From Entomortierella parvispora (Eukaryota; Mortierellomycota; Mortierellomycetes; Mortierellales; Mortierellaceae), in the NCBI GenBank assembly GCA_963573315.1, contig OY752141.1, positions 3,038,001 through 3,102,000 on the forward strand: a DNA stretch of 64,000 nucleotides, written 5' to 3'. A program made the position numbers and the translations under genes. Below, in pieces: positions 36,094-45,930 of the stretch (its first letter is position 1; every line of letters starts with the position of its first letter). The notes beneath the pieces were generated by a model, which was not told the DNA's origin, did not search any database, and saw only the letters and a list, made by a program, of their open reading frames with translations.

Positions 36094-37772
36094 GACAATT
36101 ACAGAGGTGTGTGGAAGCCTGAGGGTGGAAGTGCTAAAGGGTTGAGGTAAAAGGAAAGGAAAATGATGTACATTTATATTCTGTTTCCTCGAAGGAAACT
36201 GATGCTGTGTCGTGGTGATATCAGACTTCTCCCGAGGGCATGACTCTGTTGCTCTGTTGCGTCTTTCTGATTGATGGTCGGTGGATATCAAAAACTTGGG
36301 GCTATGGGCAATCCACCTGGGAAAAAAAGTTGGGGTGAGGTGATCTATGATTCCGTCTGCTGTCGGGCGCCCCTAGACTCAATGATCCCGCACTTACGCT
36401 GTTGTTTTTCTCTTCCCTCATGTTCTTTCTTTCACACCGAAGACTCTTCCTTCTCCCTGTCTCTTTTTTCGCGTTCTCATGTTGCTGATCACTCGTCATT
36501 TCATCTCCTTGCATCACGACACTTTTGACGCCCCACCCTCTCCATGTTGACTGGTCCCTCCGTTTTGTTCTTTTCTTTTTTCTTGGAAAGAGTGATTGTC
36601 TTGGTCCTGGCCTCAGCTCCGCTGTCTCTGATCCTATGATGGTAGTATAACTTTGAGAACTCCTTTTCAAGGCTGAAATAGTACAAGTCTTGCTTTGATA
36701 GCTGGCACCACAGGCAGGCCTTGGTGTTCATGATGATACCGTAACCCAGTATCATGGCCTGGTCTCAGGTCTATTATATAATTATCCCTTCCTCCGTTTT
36801 CAGCTGCCACAGAAGCCGAATTTTTTTAAGAACTGAATATAAAAAATAAAATAGACTGCTTATTTTTTATTATTAAATAACATATTTTATTCTCAATGCA
36901 TTTCCCTCTTCTTGTGGCAAGTTTTGCAATAGACCTGGTTCCGTAGTCAAGATGGCGATGCATACAGTTTTACAGAGTGGACGCTCTTGGAGCAGCGCGG
37001 GCACTTTGGGCTTGTAGGAGGCCGAGTAACCGAAGTGGCATTGTACGAGATGAGGAGATTGAAGGGTGGAAGAGGAAAAGTAGAATCAAGTGAAGAGAGG
37101 TGAAGGGAAGGTAGATGGCCTACGAAAGAGGAAGGGAAAGAATGAAGTTGAACTGTCAATGACCAACTCGACAGCCAATTACCCTAAATTGCACCCTTAA
37201 GTGGCCGATCGCGACCATTAGTCTCGTATCCATCCCCTTCGCGTTCCTTGGTTCAGTCATACAATACCTCATCGCTTCCCCTCTTCCTCATGTCCACTGT
37301 TTCTTGCCATTATCAAAAGCATACGCGTCGATATGGTTCAAAAGGTATACTCCAATCACCAAGCCCACAGCTGTGATAGGCAAGACAGAAAGGCTTTTGC
37401 TGCTAAAAAGTCCACAGCACGCTGAGGTCATTGTTGCGCTGCTCCTTCGCTGCCTTCCCCCAACTACTAAAAGCTTTCACTTCTTGACTTAACCACTTTC
37501 ACCTCTTGTCCACTTTCACCTCTTGTCCACTTTCACCTCTTGTCCACTTTCACCTCTTGTCCACTTCACCTTTTGTCCACTCTTACCTCTTGACTGCTAC
37601 TTTCACCAACACCTTATATTCTCTCCCTCGATTTCACCCTCAACATTCATTTTCAGCAGGTTTCCACTCGCAAATATTGTATGTTGGTTGCCCAGCAACC
37701 CGTGTTGCTGAGGCTATTTACAAAAAGCGACAAACTCACACCAGCCTTCAAACTCTTCTGGATAGGTTCTCA
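36094..37772. repeat. Upstream module of copy 2 and leader of the XPG-Fanzor gene
   Basis: 36173-36178 is the copy 2 TATA element (minus). 36301-36395 (CAATCCACCTGGGAAAAAAAG, GATTCCGTCTGCTGTCGGGC) is another array-related module. 36884-36930 (TTTTATTCTC, TGCATTTCCCTCTTCTTG) resembles the 3' end of the family and may be a fourth fragment. A very A/T-rich stretch lies at 36825-36895. A 17-bp minisatellite precedes the Fanzor gene. No gene is supportable. Confidence 0.5.
37494..37590 (+). repeat. 17-bp minisatellite (CTTTCACCTCTTGTCCA)
   Basis: About four near-perfect head-to-tail units and one or two degenerate ones, 180 bp upstream of the XPG-Fanzor start codon. Units are contiguous with no spacers, so this is not CRISPR-like. 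It probably lies in the promoter or 5' leader. Confidence 0.85.
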
Positions 37773-40700
37773 ATGGGCATTTCTGGCCTAACCCCATTCA
37801 TCAAGGCGTGTTCTGGCCTTGAGGAAGATCTCATGAACAAGACATGTCATCTAGACTTCCCCGCAATGTTCTTTGCCATGTTGAACGCTCGCGCATTTCA
37901 TGCAACTGTCGCCTCAGAAGCGAAGCAAGCCCGCAAACAGTGCGCCACTGAACAGGGTCCTCCAAAGCGGCCAAGTTCTACTTGGCCCACTGACATCGTC
38001 CCAGACCTGCGTCCCTTAAAGCAGACACGCTTGAATTTTGCATCTCGGTCTGATCTTGTCAGTGATGGTAACACGTACGATCAGGGAGAGGGATCAGTAG
38101 TGGTGGCCAGCAGCAGCAGCGAAATGGACGTAGCCTCATCAAGCGTCCTCTGGAAGATGCAGAAACTATTGAAGGACCATCCATCTCAGATTTATCTCGA
38201 CAGTGACGGCACTCTCACAACAACATCAACCGTTGGCGGAGACCTGGTACGTGTATTTTCTTTCAAAAAGAGCAAAAAGAGCAGGGCTAGAAACATGTTT
38301 TAACATTCTCTCGCTTGTATATATCAGTACTACCGCCACATAGGTCTGGCCATCCACGCTGTCCTCATGAAGAATGTTTCACAAGAGCGCACCACGATCC
38401 ACCAGGATGGTCCTCGATCAGTTGAAAAGGAAGTCACCCATCTTAAACGGGACTCTGACATCAATAGACGGATGGGGAAGCTCCAAGAAGATATCCAAGG
38501 GGGAAAGGTGAAGGGCACCAAAAAGCTATACCGGCGCCTGAGGTCTCTTTATCGCGCGCCACCTGCTGCAGTGAAACAAGTGCTGGATGTCCTGACAGAA
38601 AAAGGATGGCGCGTATGTCGCTGCCCCCACCAAGCTGACAGTTGCATCGCCCGCTGTATCAAGGATGAGGCTGAGCCGGAAGACGTTCGAGTGATCACCA
38701 AGGACTCGGACTTGATCGTTTATGAGGCGTGTACATCGATCACGCTTCCAGTTGGCAAAGTTTGGACTACATTCAAAAAGAAGGATCTTCTGGATAAGCT
38801 GCAACTATCCACCCCCGCCCACCTTCTTCTCGTTGCAGCGTTAACAACCAACGACTATTCCAATGGTGTTCCATTTTACGGCTTGGCCTCAAATGCAGAG
38901 TTGATCCGAAAGCTGAATCCAGGGGGGCTTGAGGATGGGATCGATGAGGACCGACTTCTTGTTTTCAGACACTATCTCGCTCACTACTTGGGAGTGGTGC
39001 ACGCCCGCGCGACCATCGTCTTGAAGACTTCCCAAGAGAGTAGCAGGAGGAGGAAGACGCGGGGGCTTTCATCAAAAGCCCATGGAAAGGACCTGAAAAG
39101 GATCGAGAAGTCGCAGCGCCAGCTGGATGTAGGCATCGAGCATTTTGACCATGCCCTTCAGGTGTTTGTGACCTGTAACGAGCATGCTTTGACGGCACAC
39201 ATTAACGAAAAAGAAGCCCCCACAATCGACATTCAGAGCTCTGTCAAGGCCATCATTCGAGAAACAGAGATGAAAAAAGCAAGAATCAATCGAGGTCATT
39301 TCACAAGATCTCGAGGGCTACCTCCATCAGCACTCGCCTCCAGCTCCAATTCATCGACGGTCGTCAGTCAGAGTCCTGCACGCTCTGACCTTGTGCCTGC
39401 ACCCATCATCTTAGAAAGTCCTCTGTACAAAAGGGACGTCAAGAGAAAAAGGCGCCATGGCTCAGGCGCCCGGTCAAAGAGAAAACAAAAATGGCAACGG
39501 TCGCAGTAAGTGCTTTCTTTGGCACCACTTCAGTTGTCCACTGAGTCGATGGACCATGTGCTAATATCACCCTTTTGAACATTGATTTGTTGTGTCTAGA
39601 TTCCGATCCCGTACTGATCTTGCGGACCGATATGTACCTCAAACAGCCTACCTCAGCATTGCAAGCCCAGTTGATGACATGGAGTTGCACGGTCTAGAGC
39701 CAGCAGCCCCCCGGCCATATAAGCCCAAGGAAGCCACGGCCAGCAACAAACTGCCCTCTACCCCACCAGAGAAGAAGAAAAAGGCTATCCTTGACTATCA
39801 GAGCGACAAGGAGGGCCCGGCAGCTTTAAAAAAGTCATTCAAGTCTGTTTTCGCGACGGTGACGCTCACCACTGGGTCTGTTACCGGATGCCTCAGACGA
39901 GCAACTGATCTCTCTATGAAGGATGTCGACTTGATTTCCAAGAGACTGGACATGGCTGTTTCAACCGTTAACACGGCCAAGCACTATGTTTTCAAGATGG
40001 TTGAGATGCGCATTCTTCGAGAGCTGCTCCCGGGCGTGTTCCCCACGATCCAAGATCTAGCCGATGCTGATGCGCAGGCAACCACACACCAGGTTGTGAA
40101 AACTGATGAGTCTGAATCTTTTCTCGAAAAGATTCTTGATTCAGACTGGGCAGAATTGGTTGTGGGAAACCTTTTGTCGTATGTTCTCCGAGACTCAACA
40201 AGCCTGTTGGGACCAAAAGCTCGCAAGCCAAAGTCACAGGATGCGTTGAAGGAGGCTGCCACTACGTTTCAACAGTTCAAACGGCTGCATCCCGGATTCA
40301 AAGCTGTCAACCCAACCAACATACCCCTCAGTGTTGTCATTGACGATCTGGCGCCCAAGATTTGCCTGGATCTGAAAATGCATTACAGAAAGCTCCCGCA
40401 GACCATCCGAGCAAAGGTACCAGTCGATTTTTTTATGGCATGTTTAGTAACAATAATGCATCAGATTCTAATATCATGTTGTGATTCTAGATGGTGAAGC
40501 TTGGCTTTGATCCTGCCGATCTTCCAATGGTGGAAGAGGATGCTGAGAGCACTGCAGACGATAACGGCGATAGTGACGCCACTCTTGATGAAGACGGCGA
40601 CGATGACGATCCTCGAAAGAAATCCAAAAAGATGGTCTTTTGTCCTGGGCATATCAAGACATGCTGGAACGATCTTCAAAAGCTCCCGACCGCAAAACAA

Positions 40701-42274
40701 CCCCAGTTCTGCCTCCAGCCAAAGATGACAGACAGCTTTATCGATATCAGGGAAGAAGGGCTGATGCGCATACTATGGGGAGAAAATGCGGGACCTGTTG
40801 GCGAGATCTGGAACGGCGGCCTGTACGACCGCAAGTGGGCCCAAAGTGAAGTCAAGTCGTCTCTTGGGGGCCTCAACAAGATGCTCTTCATAGGTGATAA
40901 GGGGCGTATTCGACTTGCAAACAAGCAGCAGACAACATACGGGAAGCGTACAACAACCATGGATGAGCGTTCTACAAAGCACTCTGGCATCTATGGGCAG
41001 GGAAGGCTGAGTGGGTACCTGGTCGACCGCATCAACTATCACCGAGTGCAACACAATGAAGCTCTCTTGGCAAAATCGTCATCTTCGTCATCATCTGCAG
41101 CGTCGCCTCCCTCCAAGCCTCCACAACTGCCAAAACCACCCCAAGGAGCAGGGTCTGGGTCTTTTCGGTATGCATTGAACAACTTCATCCGCACAGACGG
41201 TCATCAGCTGCAGCTTTTAGCGTATGACCTTACGAAGAATCGACAGGCACCAGGTCGCAAACACCATCTACGACGCATCGAGAACCAATGCCCTTCCCGT
41301 CAATCGATAATTGACACCTTTGGTGAAGACATGGAGTCTGTAGTGGTGGTGGGCATTGACCCAGGAGAAGTTGTCAGCGGTGCGTTTTGTTTGCGTTTGA
41401 ACGAGGACACTGTGGTGAACTTGGTGGTGAGGCGCGCATCACTGTACCAGCCCACACTGGCTTTCAGAGCATGGCAAGAGGAGTGGAAGCGACAATGCCC
41501 GCAGGCAGGTCCCACAGACCGTATCGACGCAAGTCTTTGGATAAGAAAGGCAAACGACCAGGAACGGCAGACCTCTCTACCATCATTACACGATCTGGAA
41601 AATGCCCTTCACTCGACCGTTTACCAATCCTGGGATGACCTTGAGTCTGCCCACAAGCGGTACTTCGAGCTAGAGCCAGTAATTCACGGTTTTTACTCCT
41701 CCCCGGATTGGAAGCGCGCGGCTCATCAACATAGGATGGCAAAGTTGTCTGAGATGGATCTGGCGGTCGCAGGGGTGCTGCGCATGGTCGACGAGGCGCT
41801 GGAGGGCACCCCAATCGCAGACCGGAGGGTTTTTTTCGCCCTCGGCAATGGCAAGTTCAGAACGGGGCTGAACCTCACGTCGTTGCATACTACGTTCCTC
41901 CGCCGCTTGGCGCAAAAGGTAACAAAAAGGATGAAAGGTTGAAAGGGTGCTTCCAGCGCAATATGGAGATGGCGTGAGCGCTGACTATTTTATTTTAATG
42001 ACTACAGAGCACGGCCCTGGGATATCACACCGCGTTTGTGGACGAGTACCTCACATCCACAATGTGCCCAAGGTGCGTTGCCAAGGGAGTGAAGACCAGG
42101 CTCGCCAAACCTTCGATGCGTGTGTGCGCCTGCACCGATTGCAAGCGGTGGATCCACCGCGACCTGGTGGGCGCACACAATATTGCCCTGATTGGCGAGC
42201 AGTACATCAGGACTCTCGGACGGCCAGAGCCACTCGCAAGGCCCCCTCCACTCCAAAACACACCACCACTATAG
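37773..42274 (+). CDS. XPG/FEN1-like nuclease fused to Fanzor (eukaryotic TnpB) RuvC nuclease
   Basis: Five exons (37773-38246, 38328-39505, 39600-40416, 40491-41918, 42008-42274), in phase, 1387 residues. The N-terminus MGISGLTPFIK with D28 (HLDFPAMFFAML) matches the XPG N-region. HQDGPRSVEKEVTHLKRDSD resembles the Rad2-family DG...K...R...R helix. The XPG-I region has HQADSCIA (Q260, D262), TKDSDLIVY (D284, D286) and TNDY (D334). FEN1 has Glu at the positions of Q260 and D262. After a basic, Ser-rich linker (about 500-640) and an acidic block (about 850), the C-terminus carries RuvC-I GIDPGEVVSGAF (D1113), GNGKF (about 1275) lacking the canonical Glu, VDEYLTSTMCPRC (E1312), a zinc ribbon (CPRC...CACTDC) and HRDLVGAHNIA (D1351). 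This is the Fanzor arrangement: an RNA-guided DNA endonuclease usually carried by mobile elements. The gene could instead be two genes; RNA evidence would decide. No terminal repeats were recognised. Confidence 0.85.
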
Positions 42275-42403
42275 ACAGTCACTATAGTATTTTTATCCCA
42301 CCTCTGTACAGCTACGGAGTAAGGGATACACGTCCAGAACAAAGGCACTCTCTCAAATATTTGGTGAATTTCATTGCAGCCTTTTATTCTCTCTCGGATG
42401 TTC
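42275..42403. other. Short convergent gap after the Fanzor stop; possible guide-RNA region
   Basis: 129 bp between the Fanzor stop and the convergent family gene. CTATAG occurs twice around ACAGTCA (42269-42287) and is followed by a T-run. Known Fanzor loci place their guide RNA at the 3' end of, or just beyond, the nuclease gene; its presence here is inference only. Confidence 0.3.
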
Positions 42404-42964
42404 TCATAGGGTGAGGTTGGTCATTTGCCTCCTTGTTGCACGTAGTTGAAGCCGGTTCGCCATCGCCCGCCGATACATGTGCGCCACCGGAACCCCATTC
42501 TCGTTGACGATTGGGCCTCCTGCGCCCTGGAAGCCCCACAGGTCTTGTCGTAACGAGGCGATAAAATGGGCAACCTGGTTTTGTTGTTTTCGGGCGATCC
42601 TGGTTTCGTAATTGCCCATCACTCGGTTGGTCGGGCACCTGACCGCCCTGATCGTTGGGGGGGACGTGTCAAAAAATTCCCGTCTCCAATCAATGGGTAG
42701 AAGACACGGCAGCCCCATGGTATTCTCGACGAAGTCTGCGAACTCAGTCGCAGAACTTCTGGGCAGAGCAAGGCGGAGCATGTTCAAATGGTCCAATCCA
42801 TTGTCTGTGATATAGACGGCCAAGAGTCTCAAAGAGGCCAACATCTCGCCGATGGTGATGACTCTTGGGCCGTTGGCATCATCGAAGGACAGTTCAAAAA
42901 CAATCAAGTCAATGATGGTTCTGACCATAACAAAATGATGTACGGGTCGACGGTCTTGTGGCAT
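42404..42964 (-). CDS. Copy 3 of the unknown island family, intact (186 residues)
   Basis: The only complete member of a three-copy family in this island. It begins MPQDRRPVHHFVMVRTIID. Residues about 20-60 look like a beta/alpha segment (LIVFELSFDD, ITIGEMLASLRLL). Then come ENTMGLPCLLPIDWRREFFDTSPP, a basic helix (RIARKQQNQVAHFIASLRQDLW), GAGGPIVNENGVPVAHMYRRAM and a basic C-terminus. The blocks LPCLLPxDWRxEF, QQNQxAxxIAS and YRRAM are conserved in all three copies, so they are the likely functional core. I recognise no domain and no catalytic motif. It is convergent with the Fanzor gene, 129 bp apart. A DNA- or RNA-binding role is only suggested by the Arg/Gln-rich helix. Confidence 0.7.
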   Translation of the reverse strand: MPQDRRPVHHFVMVRTIIDLIVFELSFDDANGPRVITIGEMLASLRLLAVYITDNGLDHLNMLRLALPRSSATEFADFVENTMGLPCLLPIDWRREFFDTSPPTIRAVRCPTNRVMGNYETRIARKQQNQVAHFIASLRQDLWGFQGAGGPIVNENGVPVAHMYRRAMANRLQLRATRRQMTNLTL

Positions 42965-43492
42965 AGTGGTAGCAGGAGTGAATTAGTTCTTGGTAGTGGA
43001 AGAGTTGGATGGAGAGTTGAGGTTGAAGCTTTGAAAGAAAGAAAACGACGTTGATTTATAAACGTTTACCAGCAGAAAACTGATTCTTTGTCGTAGTGAT
43101 ATCAGACGGCCAAAGATGACATGGCTCTTTCACTCTCTTTGTCTATTGATGAACATACCTTGACACCCACAGAATTGGCCTTTCTGGTTGGCAAGGTGGA
43201 TCGCAGTGACATCAGACCGCTACCTATTCCGATGTCTTGCACTCTGTCCACTGATGAACACTTGGACACCTACACAACTACACGACTTGTTTATTGACAG
43301 GGGAGACGCGTCTCAGTGATGTAAGACCACCTCCAAGGAATATCTGGGATGGCTATATCGTGTCCTTTGGCTACTGGCGATCTGGAGGCCCATAACTCAG
43401 TGACAGAATGCATAGAGTTGCTTGCAAGCCTGCGCGGAGATGTCAAAGGGATCAAGATGGGGGCGGCTGGCGGCTCATTCTTTGTCGTGTAT
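42965..43492. other. Upstream region of copy 3
   Basis: Promoter and 5' region of the family gene, with segments similar to that of copy 1 (GCACTCTGTCCACTGATGA at 43239 against GCACTTTGTCTGCTGATGA at 34887). GTAGTGATATCAGAC at 43093 is shared with copy 2. No gene is seen. Confidence 0.5.
43055..43060 (-). promoter_or_regulatory. TATA box of the intact family gene, conserved in all three copies
   Basis: TATAAA on the minus strand, about 91 bp upstream of the ATG at 42964. Equivalent motifs lie upstream of copy 1 (34799-34804) and copy 2 (36173-36178). Each is followed in transcription order by a CATCGTTTTCCTTTC-like block. Conservation in otherwise decayed copies shows that the copies were duplicated with their promoter. 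Confidence 0.6.
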
Positions 43493-44638
43493 ACTTGGAT
43501 CCTAACAATAAACAGACTGGGTGATGGTCAGTGGAAACTGTCAAAGACTTGGTACACTACTCTCGTCTCTTGTTCCGGTACAGGGACTATGGATGATCCA
43601 CCGGGGAAAAAAGAATTGAAATGAGGGGATCTCAGATTACTGCCTGCTGTCGGGTGCCCCAAGACTCCATCATGCACCTCGGTTGCCGGGTTGCTGGCCG
43701 TCCTTATTGTCCATGCCTTTGCTGACAGTGCTGGTCCTGCGAGGATCAGAGAGCCAGAGACAGCGTGCTTTCGCAATTGCGAACAAGCCTCGAATAGACA
43801 CAAGAGGGGACTCTACCGTCGAGCCTCTAAACTAATCTTGCCCGCTTCATCATTGATCTGGCGCCAAGTCTACGACCTGGAACGCCCCTCTAGACTACAG
43901 TTCGATCGGACACAGGGACTTTTGGATCCACCGATGAAAAGAGCTGTTGAGGTGATCTCAGACCACTATCTGTTGTCGGTCGTGACTCCGTCATTTGCCT
44001 CGGTTGTCGGATTGCTGGCCGTCCTTATTGTCCATGCCTTTGCTGTCGATAGTGCTGAGAGTGCTGGTCGTGTGAGACTCAGGAAGTCATAGACAGCGTG
44101 CTTTGCAGCTGCTCGCAAGCCTCGTAAAGACACCGGAAGGGTGAACATTCGAGCCCCTAGACTAATCTTGCCCGCTTCATCATTGATCTGGCGCCAAGTC
44201 TACGACCTGGAACGCCCCTCCAGACTACAGTTCGATCGGACACAGGGATCCTCCGACGAAAGAGCTGTTGAGGTGATCTCAGACCGCTATCTGCTGTCGG
44301 TCGTGACTCCATCATTTGCCTCGGTTGTCGGGTTGCTGGCCGTCCTTATTGTCCATGCCTTTGTTGTCGATAGTGCTGAGAGTGCTGATCCTGTGAGGTT
44401 CAGGAAGTCATAGACAGCGTGCTTTGCAGCTGCTCACAAGCCTCGTAGAGACACTAGCCGATTCATATGCCCGAGTAGCCCCTCAACTAATCTTGCTCGC
44501 TTCATCATTGATCTGGTATCAAGCCAGGGACAACGCCAACTGCCATTACCTTTTTTGATGCGGCTGTGCTTGAATGAAACGCCTGATGAATGGGCCCCAG
44601 GATGCGAGCGAACTGACAACTCGTGGTTTGTAGCGCCT
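43493..44638 (+). repeat. Unit 1 of a 1146-bp tandem duplication
   Basis: Repeated almost base for base by 44639-45783. Differences noted include single substitutions such as 43549 G/A, 43624 G/A and 44114 G/A, and one length change in a T-run. It contains diverged internal monomers of about 325-330 bp, marked by ACTAATCTTG at 43831, 44161 and 44485. Frames of 90-133 codons inside it are repeat by-products on both strands. Confidence 0.95.
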
Positions 44639-45783
44639 ACTTGGATCCTAACAATAAACAGACTGGGTGATGGTCAGTGGAAACTATCAAAGACTTGGTA
44701 CACTACTCTCGTCTCTTGTTCCGGTACAGGGACTATGGATGATCCACCGGGGAAAAAAGAATTGAAATAAGGGGATCTCAGATTACTGCCTGCTGTCGGG
44801 TGCCCCAAGACTCCATCATGCACCTCGGTTGCCGGGTTGCTGGCCGTCCTTATTGTCCATGCCTTTGCTGACAGTGCTGGTCCTGCGAGGATCAGAGAGC
44901 CAGAGACAGCGTGCTTTCGCAATTGCGAACAAGCCTCGAATAGACACAAGAGGGGACTCTACCGTCGAGCCTCTAAACTAATCTTGCCCGCTTCATCATT
45001 GATCTGGCGCCAAGTCTACGACCTGGAACGCCCCTCTAGACTACAGTTCGATCGGACACAGGGACTTTTGGATCCACCGATGAAAAGAGCTGTTGAGGTG
45101 ATCTCAGACCACTATCTGTTGTCGGTCGTGACTCCGTCATTTGCCTCGGTTGTCGGATTGCTGGCCGTCCTTATTGTCCATGCCTTTGCTGTCGATAGTG
45201 CTGAGAGTGCTGGTCGTGTGAGACTCAGGAAGTCATAGACAGCGTGCTTTGCAGCTGCTCACAAGCCTCGTAAAGACACCGGAAGGGTGAACATTCGAGC
45301 CCCTAGACTAATCTTGCCCGCTTCATCATTGATCTGGCGCCAAGTCTACGACCTGGAACGCCCCTCCAGACTACAGTTCGATCGGACACAGGGATCCTCC
45401 GACGAAAGAGCTGTTGAGGTGATCTCAGACCGCTATCTGCTGTCGGTCGTGACTCCATCATTTGCCTCGGTTGTCGGGTTGCTGGCCGTCCTTATTGTCC
45501 ATGCCTTTGTTGTCGATAGTGCTGAGAGTGCTGATCCTGTGAGGTTCAGGAAGTCATAGACAGCGTGCTTTGCAGCTGCTCACAAGCCTCGTAGAGACAC
45601 TAGCCGATTCATATGCCCGAGTAGCCCCTCAACTAATCTTGCTCGCTTCATCATTGATCTGGTATCAAGCCAGGGACAACGCCAACTGCCATTACCTTTT
45701 TGATGCGGCTGTGCTTGAATGAAACGGCTGATGAATGCGCCCCAGGATGCGAGCGAACTGACAACTCGCGGTTTGTCGCGTCT
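44639..45783 (+). repeat. Unit 2 of the 1146-bp tandem duplication
   Basis: Copy of 43493-44638, one base shorter in a T-run. Monomer marks lie at 44977, 45307 and about 45631. The near identity of units 1 and 2, compared with the clearly diverged monomers inside each, points to a recent unequal exchange of an older array. Confidence 0.95.
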
Positions 45784-45930
45784 ACTTGGATCCTAATAGT
45801 AAACAGACTGGGTGATGGTCAGTGGAAACTGTCAAAGACTTGGTACACTATTCTGGGCTCTTTGCTCAGGTACAGGGACTGTCCACCGGGGGAAAAAAGT
45901 CAAATCTCATACCATGACCTGCTGTTGGGC
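45784..45930 (+). repeat. Partial, diverged third unit of the array
   Basis: Begins like units 1 and 2 (ACTTGGATCCTAATAGTAAA, AGACTGGGTGATGGTCAGTG), then diverges after the CCACCGGGGGAAAAAAG motif. It marks the old right edge of the array. Confidence 0.75.

Noticed and set aside
37494-37590. Short regular repeats resembling a CRISPR array
   Set aside because: The 17-bp units are directly contiguous with no unique spacers, and the genome is eukaryotic; it is a minisatellite.
43349-45559. Frames of 90-133 codons inside the tandem array
   Set aside because: Both strands and several frames are open simply because the same repeat recurs; no domain, no splice signals and no consistent start.
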